Assembly (NCBI GenBank): GCA_900769555.1
Contig: CAAGHA010000184.1
Coordinates: 1-39,017 of the forward strand
Source of the DNA: Bacteroidales bacterium
Lineage (GTDB): Bacteria; Bacteroidota; Bacteroidia; Bacteroidales; Paludibacteraceae
DNA: 39,017 nucleotides
Direction of reading: 5' to 3'
Each line of letters starts with the position of its first letter. Positions within the stretch are counted from its first letter, which is position 1. Below the pieces are notes generated by a model. The model worked only from the letters and a program-made list of their open reading frames with translations, was not told the DNA's origin and did not search any database. The translations under genes and the position numbers were made by a program. Positions 9,080 to 18,656 of this stretch are shown in pieces.

Positions 9080-9466
9080 TCAAATTAATATTTTTCGTAA
9101 AAAATAGATATAATAACCTCTATTGGTAATATAAGAACAAAATAAACGACGTGATTGTACGACCGACTTAAATAGAACCTTAAGTTTGTCGGTAGAAAAA
9201 TGATGAGTTACCCATTGTTTAATTGATTGATGATGTCTGAAAGATGTTTGATGTTCATACGAAACAACAACAAACTGAGAAGGTAACAAATAGTGAGTTT
9301 GCTGCCAATTGACATCGTAATCCTCACTGCTGTTTTTAAGAACAGCCTCATAAACTTCAACGGAATCGGTGTCTGAATTATACAATGTAATCAAGGATAA
9401 GTCCTTACTCTGAAAAGCAGAACATAATCCAAATAGAAACAATATGTATAATAAAAACTTCTTCAC
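9080..9466 (-). CDS. Small putative secreted protein, unknown function
   Basis: 128 aa, not recognised. The N-terminus MKKFLLYILFLFGLCSAFQS is a good Sec signal peptide. The mature part is rich in aromatic and polar residues (for example SLITLYNSDTDSVEVYEAVLKNSSEDYDVNW) and ends basic (YYIYFLRKILI). It stands alone between the sodium-transport cluster and waaA, and its stop lies about 75 bases from the end of a palindromic element. Translation is plausible because of the signal peptide, but there is no homologue I can name. Confidence 0.55.
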   Translation of the reverse strand: MKKFLLYILFLFGLCSAFQSKDLSLITLYNSDTDSVEVYEAVLKNSSEDYDVNWQQTHYLLPSQFVVVSYEHQTSFRHHQSIKQWVTHHFSTDKLKVLFKSVVQSRRLFCSYITNRGYYIYFLRKILI

Positions 9467-9656
9467 AAGAATATTATTTTTTTCAAAGTTAATTAATAAA
9501 CATTAAAAAGCATAAAAAAGATTAAGATAACATCTAAAATTATTATTTAGATTTCTTTTGATGGTATATCAACGTAAAAATCCCAAATTAAAATTGAAGA
9601 AAATTTAAAACTCATACACAATCGTTATAGAAATAAAATCACTATAAACAACATTA

Positions 9657-10895
9657 TTATTGTTGTTTAAGAATTATATCCAACACCTTGATGGTTGCTC
9701 CCCTATTCCGTTGTGAATAGTCATTTGAAACTGCTGCAGAAGACGCATACAATGAGGAATTATCAACCAACAAATCAGACATCAACCGAGAAAAACCGGT
9801 GTAGTCAGCAATAGAGAATGCACCTCCCAACTCTATCAAATCGACAGCCTCCTGGAATTTTTTATAATTAAGACCAAAAATTACAGGAATACCATAGACA
9901 GCGGCTTCCAAAATATTATGGATACCCACGCCAAATCCGCCCCCGATATAGGCAATCTCACCATACCTATAAATAGAAGAAAGCAATCCAAAGCAATCAA
10001 TAATCAAACAATCCGCCTCCGAAATATTTTCAGTTGTCGCTTGAGAATATCTTAAATAAGGACGTTTTAGTTTGGAGATAATCGATTGTAGATGTTCTTC
10101 ATGAATTTCATGAGGCGCAATAATCAATTTGATATCTTTATTTTGATTAAAATAAGACAACAAAATCTCCTCATCATTAGGCCAAGAGCTACCTGCCACC
10201 AATACTTTTTTATCAGACTTAAACAATTGAACAATAGGCAATTCCTTTGCATTAGAGGCAATATCAGCAACACGATCAAAACGTGTATCACCAACCTTGG
10301 TAACATTATCTAACCCAATAGAATGAAGAAGACGAACCGATTCATCATTTTGAACAAAAAGATGAGTAAATGAATTTAAGATCAACCTATAATAACCTCC
10401 ATACCAACGAAAAAACATTTGAGACTCCCTAAATATTGCAGAAACAATATAAGTTTTGATTTGACGTTTCTTCAACTCTAAAAGATAATTCATCCAAAAC
10501 TCATATTTGATAAAGACAGCATAATCAGGATTTACAATATCCAAAAAACGCTTCACATTCCATGACATATCCATCGGGAGATAACAGATAATATCTGCCC
10601 CATTATAGTTTTTTCGAACTTCATAACCGGATGGAGAAAAAAAGGTCAAAATAATTTTATACTCCGGATGTGTTTGTTTCAAATTTTCAATAATAGGTCT
10701 CCCCTGCTCAAACTCACCCAAAGATGCAGCATGAAACCAAACATAACGCTCACCAGGTAAACGTTTTTGCTCTAAAAGAGCAAAAACATTCTTTCTACCT
10801 GATAAAAATAGTGATGCTTTTTTATTATTAAATTTTGATGCCAACCATATAAATGATTGGTAAATCAACATTGCAAAATTGTATAATAGTGTCAT
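9657..10895 (-). CDS. waaA: 3-deoxy-D-manno-octulosonic acid (Kdo) transferase
   Basis: 412 aa, glycosyltransferase family 30, which transfers Kdo from CMP-Kdo to lipid IVA in LPS inner-core assembly at the inner face of the cytoplasmic membrane. An N-terminal hydrophobic anchor (about residues 1-20) precedes VWFHAASLGEFEQGRPIIE, the conserved acceptor-side motif with the catalytic Glu in GEFEQ. The C-terminal half holds VLVAGSSWPNDEEIL, IIAPHEIHEEHL and YIGGGFGVGIHNILEAAVYGIPVIFG, the CMP-Kdo binding region. Length is normal. It overlaps gltX by four bases and is translationally coupled to it. Confidence 0.95.
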   Translation of the reverse strand: MTLLYNFAMLIYQSFIWLASKFNNKKASLFLSGRKNVFALLEQKRLPGERYVWFHAASLGEFEQGRPIIENLKQTHPEYKIILTFFSPSGYEVRKNYNGADIICYLPMDMSWNVKRFLDIVNPDYAVFIKYEFWMNYLLELKKRQIKTYIVSAIFRESQMFFRWYGGYYRLILNSFTHLFVQNDESVRLLHSIGLDNVTKVGDTRFDRVADIASNAKELPIVQLFKSDKKVLVAGSSWPNDEEILLSYFNQNKDIKLIIAPHEIHEEHLQSIISKLKRPYLRYSQATTENISEADCLIIDCFGLLSSIYRYGEIAYIGGGFGVGIHNILEAAVYGIPVIFGLNYKKFQEAVDLIELGGAFSIADYTGFSRLMSDLLVDNSSLYASSAAVSNDYSQRNRGATIKVLDIILKQQ

Positions 10896-12412
10896 TTTAT
10901 TATTTCAAGAGCACGACGAACACGAGATAATGTCTCTTCTTTTCCCAAAATATCAATAATATTGAAGATATGAGGACCTTTTGCAGCTCCTACCAACGTA
11001 ATACGGAATGAATTCATCATTGTACCTAAGTGATATTCCTTAGAAGCCACCCAATCCAAAACATATTTTTCATTCTCTTCAACCTTAGAAAAATCTTCCA
11101 AACCATTCAATACTTCACATAACTCTGTCAAATATTGAGGACTTTCAGGTTTCCATCTTTTCTTTAACGATTTTTCATCATATTCTGTAGGTGCTTCGAA
11201 GAAGAAATTTGCTTGTTCCCACAAATCTGATGGGAAATTAATTCGTTCTTTAATCAACGAAACAATATAAGTCAGACGCTTCATGTCGCAATCATATCCC
11301 TTCTCTTTCAAAATAGGAAGGAATAAAGAAGCAACCTCTTCATCTGATTTTTTTATCAAATATTCATGGTTAAACCAAATACCCTTTTCATAATTAAAAC
11401 GAGCTCCGGATTTACTTACTCTATCAATCGAGAACAAATTGATTAGTTCTTCCATTGAGAACAACTCTTGGTCTGTACCCGGATTCCAACCCAATAAAGC
11501 AAGGAAGTTAACCACAGCTTCCGGTTGATATCCCGACTCACGATAGCCAGACGAAACTGTTCCTGAAACAGGATCATTCCATTGCAATGGGAATACAGGA
11601 AAACCTAAACGATCACCATCTCTTTTACTCAATTTACCATTACCTTCAGGTTTCAACAACAATGGCAAATGTGCAAATTGAGGCATTGTATCTTCCCAAC
11701 CAAAATACCTATACAAAAGTACATGCAAAGGAGCTGATGGTAACCACTCTTCACCACGAATTACATGAGTAATCCCCATCAAATGGTCATCAACAATGTT
11801 GGCCAAGTGATAAGTTGGTAATTCATCAGCAGATTTATATAGCACCTTATCATCTAACACATTAGAATTAATCACCACCTCACCTCTTACCATATCATTC
11901 ACTACAACATCCTCATTGGGTTGAATTTTTACACGCACCACATATTTCTCTCCAGCATCAATTCTTTTCTTCACCTCATCAGCAGAAAGAGTCAATGAAT
12001 TCACACCTGTCAAGCGTGTATGAGAGTCATATTGAAAATTAGGAATTTGCTGACGTTTTTCCTCTAACTCTTCGGGAGTATCAAAAGCATAATAAGCACA
12101 ATCTGCATCCAACAATTGTTGCACATATTTTTTGTAGATATCTCTACGTTCACTCTGACGATACGGACCACAATCTCCACCAACTCCAACACCTTCATCA
12201 AACTTAATTCCTAACCATTTAAAGGCTTCAATAATGTACTCTTCAGCTCCGGGAACAAATCGCTGAGAGTCTGTATCTTCGATTCGGAGAAGAAGATCTC
12301 CTCCATGTTTTTTGGCAAATAGATAATTATACAAACAAGTTCTTACACCACCAATGTGCAAAGGACCTGTCGGGCTGGGTGCAAAACGCACTCTAACTTT
12401 TCTTTCTTCCAT
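10892..12412 (-). CDS. gltX: Glutamyl-tRNA synthetase
   Basis: 506 aa class I synthetase, charging tRNA-Glu (and possibly tRNA-Gln, later amidated) in the cytoplasm. The HIGH-type motif is PSPTGPLHIGG at residues 12-22 and the KMSKS-type motif is KLSKR at 260-264. The start MEERKVRVRFAPSPTGP is canonical. The helical anticodon-binding domain fills the C-terminus. The gene follows pth after about 107 bases and overlaps waaA, so the group rplY-pth-gltX-waaA may be transcribed together. Confidence 0.97.
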   Translation of the reverse strand: MEERKVRVRFAPSPTGPLHIGGVRTCLYNYLFAKKHGGDLLLRIEDTDSQRFVPGAEEYIIEAFKWLGIKFDEGVGVGGDCGPYRQSERRDIYKKYVQQLLDADCAYYAFDTPEELEEKRQQIPNFQYDSHTRLTGVNSLTLSADEVKKRIDAGEKYVVRVKIQPNEDVVVNDMVRGEVVINSNVLDDKVLYKSADELPTYHLANIVDDHLMGITHVIRGEEWLPSAPLHVLLYRYFGWEDTMPQFAHLPLLLKPEGNGKLSKRDGDRLGFPVFPLQWNDPVSGTVSSGYRESGYQPEAVVNFLALLGWNPGTDQELFSMEELINLFSIDRVSKSGARFNYEKGIWFNHEYLIKKSDEEVASLFLPILKEKGYDCDMKRLTYIVSLIKERINFPSDLWEQANFFFEAPTEYDEKSLKKRWKPESPQYLTELCEVLNGLEDFSKVEENEKYVLDWVASKEYHLGTMMNSFRITLVGAAKGPHIFNIIDILGKEETLSRVRRALEIIK

Positions 12413-12519
12413 TTGTATATTTATTTAAATTAAATTCTTCACTTCAACCTATAAAAAAATCTATTCAAAAAAAATAAGATAGAGATAGCAACTAAACCTC
12501 AAAGAGAAATAGAAGAACT

Positions 12520-13083
12520 CTACTTATTATTGTAGAGATTCATTGTATTCTGCAAGCCTGCCAAGCAAAAACTTTTAATCACTTCACAAGCCAACTCCAC
12601 ACGGGGTTGTAAAGCAATAGATTCCTCATCAGACCATTCTCCCAAAACAAATTCCACCTGCATACCTTTAGGAAAATCATTCCCAATACCAAAACGCAAG
12701 CGAGAGTATTTAGAACCGATAAGTTGTTCTATACTTTTCAAACCATTATGACCAGCCGCTCCCCCATTACCTTTCAACCGAATTGCTCCGAAAGGAAGTG
12801 ATAAATCATCAACAATAATCAAAAGATTCTCGATAGGTATATTCTCTTTGTTCAACCAATACCTCACTGCATTTCCACTTAAATTCATATATGTGGAGGG
12901 TTTCAACAGAACAAGTTCAGCATTTTTAACTCGACAATTCGCAATAGCACCATATCGCGCACACTCGTCAAAAACAATATTGGACGCCTTAGCGAAAGCG
13001 TCCAATACCTTAAAACCTATATTGTGTCGGGTATTGGAATACTCGTTTCCGATGTTACCCAAACCAACAACCAAATATTTCAT
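12520..13083 (-). CDS. pth: Peptidyl-tRNA hydrolase
   Basis: 187 aa. It releases stalled peptides from peptidyl-tRNA to recycle tRNA. MKYLVVGLGNIGNEYSNTRHNIGF carries the conserved Asn10 and catalytic His20. STYMNLSGNAV, IIVDDLSLPFGAIRLKGNGGAAGHNGLKSI and RLRFGIG are all family landmarks. Its start lies five bases after the rplY stop, the common rplY-pth pairing that keeps ribosome and tRNA-recycling functions together. Confidence 0.97.
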   Translation of the reverse strand: MKYLVVGLGNIGNEYSNTRHNIGFKVLDAFAKASNIVFDECARYGAIANCRVKNAELVLLKPSTYMNLSGNAVRYWLNKENIPIENLLIIVDDLSLPFGAIRLKGNGGAAGHNGLKSIEQLIGSKYSRLRFGIGNDFPKGMQVEFVLGEWSDEESIALQPRVELACEVIKSFCLAGLQNTMNLYNNK

Positions 13084-13088
13084 TTACA

Positions 13089-13661
13089 TTATTTTTTAGC
13101 GGCTGCAGCACCTCTTGCTGCTCTTGTCAACTTAACAGCAGCTACAACATTGTTAACGCTATTCAAGATTGCCAAATTATCGTATGACAAAGCTCCAACT
13201 TGGATTGTTTTTCCAAGACCTAACTTTTCTACATTAACTACCAATCTTTCAGGAATATTCTTGTAATTTCCTTTCACTTTCAATTTACGTAATTCTTGGC
13301 TTAACTTACCACCCATACGCACACCTTCTGCCAATCCTTCCAATTTAACAGGAACTTCCATCACAACATCTTTATCATCAAACACTTGCAAGAAATCAAT
13401 GTGCAATACATTGTCCTTAACAGGGTGAAATTGAAGATCTTTTACGATTGCGTTATATGCAACACCATCTACATTCAATGCTACCAAGAAAATCTCAGGA
13501 GTATAAATCAATTTACGAACATCTCCTATTGCTACTTGGAAATTTACATTTTTCTCACCTCCATACAATACGCATGGAATCATACCTTCTTTTCTTAGAG
13601 CCTTAACTGCTTTCTTTCCTACAGTTGCTCTATCTACACCTTTTAATTCAAAAGTTTTCAT
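13089..13661 (-). CDS. rplY: 50S ribosomal protein L25 (TL5/Ctc type)
   Basis: 190 aa. An N-terminal 5S-rRNA-binding L25 domain (about residues 1-90: AVKALRKEGMIPCVLYGG, DFLQV) is followed by the longer TL5/Ctc beta domain (EVPVKLEGLAEGVRMGGKLSQELRKLKVKG) and a short Ala/Lys-rich tail. It binds 5S rRNA in the large subunit. It is the first gene of the pth-gltX-waaA unit and has the best promoter in the window about 100 bases upstream, giving a leader of roughly 95 nt that could hold autoregulatory structure (not resolved). Confidence 0.96.
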   Translation of the reverse strand: MKTFELKGVDRATVGKKAVKALRKEGMIPCVLYGGEKNVNFQVAIGDVRKLIYTPEIFLVALNVDGVAYNAIVKDLQFHPVKDNVLHIDFLQVFDDKDVVMEVPVKLEGLAEGVRMGGKLSQELRKLKVKGNYKNIPERLVVNVEKLGLGKTIQVGALSYDNLAILNSVNNVVAAVKLTRAARGAAAAKK

Positions 13662-13762
13662 TTGTGTTACTCAAAATTAAGTTTTACAATTTGTTTTTTA
13701 GAAATGGCTTAATTTCCCATCACACTAATGGAATGCAATCTTACACATCCCGAAAAGCGGTG

Positions 13763-13793
13763 CAAAGATACGACTTTTTTAATTTATGACAAA
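13763..13793 (-). promoter_or_regulatory. Bacteroidota-type promoter for rplY
   Basis: On the minus strand TTTG (13790-13793) is followed by exactly 19 bases and then TATCTTTG (13763-13770), an ideal match to the Bacteroidota -33/-7 consensus TTTG-N19-TAnnTTTG. Transcription would start near 13757 and read into rplY. Confidence 0.85.
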
Positions 13794-13826
13794 TTTTTTT
13801 CACATCTTTTGAATCATATATTTTGC

Positions 13827-13863
13827 GTGTAGAGTCAACTGGCAAGTGCGAATTTATATAATG
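13827..13863 (-). mobile_element. Solo end of an IS30-type element (remnant)
   Basis: TAGAGTCAACTGGCAAGTGC followed by GAATTTATATAATG matches the IS30 ends at 4903 and 38901. It is in the same orientation and lies 34 bases upstream of the rplY -33 box. No transposase coding sequence is recognisable beside it. Confidence 0.55.
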
Positions 13864-13889
13864 ACTAGTGTTCAATGCTAAATTCCTTG

Positions 13890-13930
13890 TCTCATCTGCA
13901 CAAATCAAATTGTAAATTAGTCAGATGAGA
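13890..13930. repeat. Inverted repeat of unknown role
   Basis: TCTCATCTG (13890-13898) pairs perfectly with CAGATGAGA (13922-13930) across a 23-base AT-rich loop. No T run follows closely on either strand, so it is not an obvious terminator. The 540-bp stretch 13662-14200 contains this, the rplY leader and promoter, the IS30 scar and the prs terminator, and no gene. Confidence 0.5.
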
Positions 13931-14140
13931 AACTTTAGTACGACTTTCTCTCAGTTAAAATATTATTATCTCAATATCAATATTTTAACAATTTGAGATT
14001 ATATTTGTGTCCTACACTTAATAAATGTTTAAAACTCTTTTTTTTTAATATCAAACCTATCGTGGATGAATGGGATAAATTTACGCTCCATAATATTCTC
14101 TATACGAATTACCCCTACTCTAACCCAATACAATAAAACA

Positions 14141-14180
14141 TAAAAAAGAAAAAGGCGATAACCCGACCGGATACCGCCTT
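14141..14180 (-). terminator. Rho-independent terminator of prs
   Basis: On the minus strand AAGGCG (14175-14180) pairs with CGCCTT (14152-14157). An inner CCG/CGG pair lies between them, and a T-rich run follows (complement of 14141-14152). It lies 20 bases after the prs stop codon. Confidence 0.85.
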
Positions 14181-14200
14181 AACTGTATATCAACCTCTTA

Positions 14201-15139
14201 TTAAGTCAAATAATTTTCACTAATAGAACGATTATCCATGACACGTTGAATTGTGTCTGCGAACAATGGTGCAATAGACAAAATATGAGCTTTACGACAA
14301 CTCTTGTTGAACGGAATTGAATTGGTGAAGATAATCTCTTCCAAGCTTGATTCATCAACACGAGAACTTGCCGGATCTGACATCACAGGATGTGAAACAA
14401 CAGCACGAACTGAAACTGCACCTGCATTAGACATAATACCGGCAGCTTTTGTCAATGTTCCTGCAGTATCCACCATATCATCCAAAATTATGACATTCTT
14501 ACCCTTTACATCTCCAATGATGGTCATTTCACTTACAACATTAGCTTTTTCGCGACTCTTATGACATAACACCATCGGACAACCTAAAAATTTAGAATAA
14601 GAGTTAGCACGTTTTGAACCGCCAACATCAGGAGATGCAATAACCAAATTTTCTAAATTCAATGATTGAATATGTGGCAAGAAAACTGTAGAAGCATAAA
14701 GATGATCAACAGGAACATTGAAGAAACCTTGAATCTGATCTGCATGCAAGTCCATCGTAATCAAACGATCAATACCGGCAACCATCAATAAATCTGCAAC
14801 CAACTTGGCTCCAATTGCCACACGAGGCTTGTCCTTACGATCTTGTCTTGCCCATCCAAAATATGGAATTACAGCGATAATCTTATCTGCTGATGCTCTT
14901 TTAGCTGCATCAATCATCAACAATAACTCCATTAGATTGTCTGCATTTGGTACTGTAGATTGCACCAAAAATACATAATGTCCACGAACAGACTCTTCAT
15001 AAGACACTCCGAACTCACCATCAGCAAATTTCTGTAAGTTCATTTTTCCTAACTTGCAACCTAAACAATTGCATATCTCTTCTGCCAAATACTTTGTGTT
15101 AGAACCGGCGAAGACCGAAAATGGGGGAATATTTTCCAT
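14201..15139 (-). CDS. prs: Ribose-phosphate pyrophosphokinase (PRPP synthetase)
   Basis: 312 aa. It makes 5-phosphoribosyl-1-pyrophosphate from ribose 5-phosphate and ATP for nucleotide, His and Trp synthesis. Family features: FAGSNTKYLAEEICNCLG at the N-terminus, FADGEFGVSYEESVRG, PYFGWARQDRKDKPR, DLHADQIQGFF (metal and ATP site) and the PRPP loop VIILDDMVDTAGT. Length is normal. It is monocistronic, with its own -7 box upstream and a clear terminator downstream. Confidence 0.97.
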   Translation of the reverse strand: MENIPPFSVFAGSNTKYLAEEICNCLGCKLGKMNLQKFADGEFGVSYEESVRGHYVFLVQSTVPNADNLMELLLMIDAAKRASADKIIAVIPYFGWARQDRKDKPRVAIGAKLVADLLMVAGIDRLITMDLHADQIQGFFNVPVDHLYASTVFLPHIQSLNLENLVIASPDVGGSKRANSYSKFLGCPMVLCHKSREKANVVSEMTIIGDVKGKNVIILDDMVDTAGTLTKAAGIMSNAGAVSVRAVVSHPVMSDPASSRVDESSLEEIIFTNSIPFNKSCRKAHILSIAPLFADTIQRVMDNRSISENYLT

Positions 15140-15199
15140 TATGTTTTTAATTTTAGAGTAGAGAAAAACTCCGATTTGTACTACTTCTCAAATTTTCCG

Positions 15200-15207
15200 C
15201 AAATTTA
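15200..15207 (-). promoter_or_regulatory. -7 box of the prs promoter
   Basis: TAAATTTG on the minus strand fits TAnnTTTG, about 60 bases upstream of the prs ATG. No good TTTG is seen 19 bases further upstream, so the -33 element is weak. Confidence 0.55.
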
Positions 15208-15330
15208 AGCAAAATATAATTATCATACACGTTAATATCTAAAATATTTTAGAAGCTATTGAAATTTATAACAATCAAATTTTATTATCAACATCTTGTG
15301 TCTATTTTGCTCTACTTGTATTTCAATTAA

Positions 15331-15522
15331 AGGCAGGTTCTATCAATTAGATCGAAATGGTTTTGAAGAGCATTGTATTTAGATTGTTTTTATTCATAAA
15401 GGAGCGATGCGAATATCGTAACTAAATGAATTGAAACAAGATAATTAAAATATTCTTCAAAAACATTCGAAATAAATTTATTACAAATGAAAAATAAAAA
15501 TCATAATTTATAGAACCAGCCT
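15331..15522. repeat. Dispersed palindromic element, copy 2
   Basis: The ends AGGCAGGTTCTAT (15331-15343) and ATAGAACCAGCCT (15510-15522) are inverted with one mismatch. Nested inside are TTTTGAAGA/TCTTCAAAA, AGATTGTTT/AAACAAGAT and CGAT/ATCG. The whole 192-bp unit can fold into one long imperfect hairpin. The core is shared with copy 1 at 8711-9005. It fills the 394-bp gap between prs and the MBOAT gene, which otherwise holds only the prs promoter. Confidence 0.7.
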
Positions 15523-15533
15523 ATAGAAATTGC

Positions 15534-17381
15534 CTAAAATTGGAAATAGATAAATTGCTGTAAATCCGCCGTAATAAATTGGTAAATTATAAAGGCTGCC
15601 AAAGCAACAACAATAGCCATTACCGGCAAAGGCAACATTGCAAAATTCATTCGATACCATCGTTTAAACTTCACAGGAAACCAATGTATAATCATACCTA
15701 AAACAATCAATAGGAAAACATTCCAATACCCTTCAACAATACTAGGGATAATAGAAAAGTCCCATTTACCTCCGATTTGACCCACCATATCTTTGGCTGT
15801 ATTCCAAGCCTTTTCATTAGCTTCGGCGGGATCTAAATTTGAACCTGCACGGAAAAAGAGACGAGTCCATGTTATGAATACAAACGTTTGAAAAACTGCC
15901 CAACACATCTCCAAAGTTTTCATTTCAGATTTTCCTCCCAAGAGGTTGTAGATACAACGAATCAATGTTCCTATCCATATAATTCCGGACCAAACGACAG
16001 CAATATTCCAAAATGGAGCCGGAAAAAATTTAGCCATCAATAAACAAAATAGAGTGAGTAATGATATAACAAATGTACGAACCCATACATTCATATCTTT
16101 CCAAAAGCGATAAATAATCATACCAATTCCATTCAAACCACCCCAAATCATAAAATTCCAACTTGCTCCATGCCAAATACCCCCTAACAACATAGTATTT
16201 AATCGGTTCATATTGGACGTTAAATTCTTTTTCTTTTCAGGATACTTATAACAATTGATAGTTACAATCAATGCAAGAGATAACACGGCAACAGCCACCC
16301 ATACGCTACCGGACAAAATCATACCCACCAAAGATATAGTCAAAATACATGCATAGGTTCCAAATGATGCCGTTCTATTCCCGCCCAAAGGAATGTATAA
16401 ATAGTCTTGTAACCATTGTGACAACGAAATGTGCCATCGTTTCCAAAAACCTCCCGGATTAGTAGCTTTATAAGGAGAATCAAAGTTTTTAGGTAAATAA
16501 AAGCCCATTAACATCGCTAAACCAATTGCAATATCTGTGTAACCGGAAAAGTCGGCATAAACTTGTAAAGAATATCCAAACAAGGCCACTAAATTTTCAA
16601 AACCTGTAAACATGGTCGGATTTTCAAAAACCCTATCCACAAAATTCACAGCAATATAGTCGCTCAAAATAATCTTTTTTGCCATACCATTAACAATCCA
16701 AAACATAGCAATTCCAAACTGCTTCCTGGATAAAAAGTACTTTTTATAAATCTGCGGAATAAATGCTTTTGCTCTCACAATCGGTCCGGCAACCAACTGA
16801 GGAAAAAAGGTTACATAAAAACCAAAATTAAAAATATTTGATACAGGTTCAACCCTATTCCGAAAGATGTCCATTATATAACTGATACACTGAAAAGTAT
16901 AGAAAGAAATTCCTACAGGTAATAGTATTTTATCAACAGAAAAAAGAGGTTCTCCGGCCATTTGATTTCCCATCCATGCAAAAGCATTAAACACAGGGAG
17001 TTTAACTCCAAAGAGATCATTCATCATATCTGAGAAGAAATAGGAGTATTTAAAATAACAAAGAGTCAATAAGTTTACAACCAATCCACAAATAAGCCAA
17101 GCCAATTTTTTCTCTTCTGATTTAGCTCTATGAATAAGAAAACCATTAAAAAAATTAAACACTGTTGCAAATAACAATATCAATGTAAACCAACCACTGG
17201 TTTTATAATAAAAGAATACACTAACAAAAAATAAAAATGCATTTCGCATCAAAATTTTGTTATGCAATAGACTAAAGACTGCAAATACAAAAATAAAAAA
17301 CACCCAAAAATAGAGTTGCGTAAACAACAACGGTGAATTAGGGTCAAATGAAAATGTATCTTTTAAAAATTCTACTATCAT
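15534..17381 (-). CDS. MBOAT-family O-acyltransferase (AlgI/DltB-like)
   Basis: 615 aa multi-spanning inner-membrane protein that moves acetyl or acyl groups across the membrane onto an extracytoplasmic acceptor. MBOAT landmarks: GFWKRWHISLSQWLQDYLYIPLGGN (residues 311-335, with the motif His at 317) and GGIWHGASWNFMIWGGLNG (from about 400), whose His404 is the invariant catalytic His. LQVYADFSGYTDIAIGLAMLMG (272-293) and FYTFQCISYIMDIFR (160-174) are also typical. It is longer than a standard AlgI (about 500 aa), with extra transmembrane segments near 345-380 and at the C-terminus. It is the last gene of an operon with two SGNH hydrolase-like proteins, 11 bases after the second. Confidence 0.92.
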   Translation of the reverse strand: MIVEFLKDTFSFDPNSPLLFTQLYFWVFFIFVFAVFSLLHNKILMRNAFLFFVSVFFYYKTSGWFTLILLFATVFNFFNGFLIHRAKSEEKKLAWLICGLVVNLLTLCYFKYSYFFSDMMNDLFGVKLPVFNAFAWMGNQMAGEPLFSVDKILLPVGISFYTFQCISYIMDIFRNRVEPVSNIFNFGFYVTFFPQLVAGPIVRAKAFIPQIYKKYFLSRKQFGIAMFWIVNGMAKKIILSDYIAVNFVDRVFENPTMFTGFENLVALFGYSLQVYADFSGYTDIAIGLAMLMGFYLPKNFDSPYKATNPGGFWKRWHISLSQWLQDYLYIPLGGNRTASFGTYACILTISLVGMILSGSVWVAVAVLSLALIVTINCYKYPEKKKNLTSNMNRLNTMLLGGIWHGASWNFMIWGGLNGIGMIIYRFWKDMNVWVRTFVISLLTLFCLLMAKFFPAPFWNIAVVWSGIIWIGTLIRCIYNLLGGKSEMKTLEMCWAVFQTFVFITWTRLFFRAGSNLDPAEANEKAWNTAKDMVGQIGGKWDFSIIPSIVEGYWNVFLLIVLGMIIHWFPVKFKRWYRMNFAMLPLPVMAIVVALAAFIIYQFITADLQQFIYFQF

Positions 17382-17392
17382 ATCTGTTCGTT

Positions 17393-18655
17393 TTAATCTT
17401 TATTGTTATAGGCGTTGATAAATGCATCAAAAAAAAGATTACCTACCAACTCATACCCTTTCTTAGTAAAATGTACTTTATCCTTTTGGGCTAAGCCTTG
17501 TTCTTCCCAAAGTTTCACAGAATCTAAACCGCCCATTACAGAAAATAAATCCCACAATGAAGCATCATGTTTTTCTGCTAATGTTATAAATGCTTCTCGT
17601 GCTAACACTCCATTGCTATTCAATTGATAACGGGTGCGACGATACCTCCTTTTGATTTTTCGATACGAATCATTATTTGTGACAAAAACAAAGAAACAAT
17701 CTGGAGATATTTTCCTAAATTTAGATATCAAAGAATCATAATTCGCTATAAAATTGTTCTTTGAAAAGTTTTGAGGTACTGCATCATTTATTCCAATCGC
17801 AAAAACAACCATATCTGGAGAAATCAAATTTAAATCTCTCTCAAAATTGGGACACGACAAATATGAGGGTACTGATGCTCCATTTACTCCTATCGAATGA
17901 TAAACAATACCCGGCTCATCATTTTCTAAGATAAATCCATTCAAGGTAAATCGATGATTGACTGTATCAGTTTGGATTATAATTAATTTGAACGAATCTA
18001 ATTGAGTAGCAAGTTGGTAGGTGTACGTTGACTCAATGGAATCAAAAACAGGACGAAGATAGGAGGAATTATCCATATATAACATCGGGACAACTTTGGG
18101 GTTGTCTGCATAGCCTAAAACTTTCAATCGTGTGAATGACCATCGTTTTATAGAATCACTAGGATTTAATTTTATCGAAATCTCTGCTATCGAGTCTGAA
18201 GTAAAGACAGCCATCCCTGTCAGACCTAAAATTGCATCTCGATCTCTTTTTACATTTCGAGCAGAGCGCCACTCCCCTTTGTATGTTACTTTGTAGTTTT
18301 TTGGATTATTTGTTTTGGCTACACTGTATGGAAAAAGTATTCCTCTTGCGGGTTTAAACTCTCCGTTCAAAGAGTCTATCCTAGTGCGTACTTTATGCGA
18401 AAAAACATCAGCCTGAACATGCGAGCCTCCGATATGAAGAATATTAATTCGACCTTTACCACTTGCACGAAATGAATCAATTTTATCATAAAATTGACAC
18501 CTATAATCAGGATTACTGCCAAGAAATACCATTTCATTTAATGAATCTGCAATAAACCCATACATTTTTTCATTAATTATCTCAGCCGTATCTTGTGTAG
18601 CATTGATACGTCCAAATCCTAAGAATAATAAAATAAATAAAAGCAACTTTCTCAT
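17393..18655 (-). CDS. Exported SGNH/GDSL-type acyl-transfer/esterase protein
   Basis: 420 aa from MRKLLLFILLFLGFGRINA, a Sec signal peptide. The ATG at 18655 follows the upstream stop by one base and is preferred over an overlapping ATG at 18670. SGNH blocks: ILHIGGSHVQADV (Ser78, with GGS replacing the usual GDS), VFAIGINDAVP (block III Asn) and DKVHFTKKGYELVG (Asp392 and His395). It probably works outside the cytoplasm, taking acyl groups delivered by the MBOAT partner and placing them on, or removing them from, a glycan, as in AlgI/AlgJ or PatA/PatB pairs. Whether it acts as a transferase or an esterase cannot be told from sequence. Confidence 0.85.
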   Translation of the reverse strand: MRKLLLFILLFLGFGRINATQDTAEIINEKMYGFIADSLNEMVFLGSNPDYRCQFYDKIDSFRASGKGRINILHIGGSHVQADVFSHKVRTRIDSLNGEFKPARGILFPYSVAKTNNPKNYKVTYKGEWRSARNVKRDRDAILGLTGMAVFTSDSIAEISIKLNPSDSIKRWSFTRLKVLGYADNPKVVPMLYMDNSSYLRPVFDSIESTYTYQLATQLDSFKLIIIQTDTVNHRFTLNGFILENDEPGIVYHSIGVNGASVPSYLSCPNFERDLNLISPDMVVFAIGINDAVPQNFSKNNFIANYDSLISKFRKISPDCFFVFVTNNDSYRKIKRRYRRTRYQLNSNGVLAREAFITLAEKHDASLWDLFSVMGGLDSVKLWEEQGLAQKDKVHFTKKGYELVGNLFFDAFINAYNNKD

Positions 18656-18656
18656 C

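Noticed and set aside
13890..13930. Terminator for the rplY region
   Set aside because: The hairpin lies upstream of the rplY promoter and has no adjoining T run, so it was recorded only as an inverted repeat.
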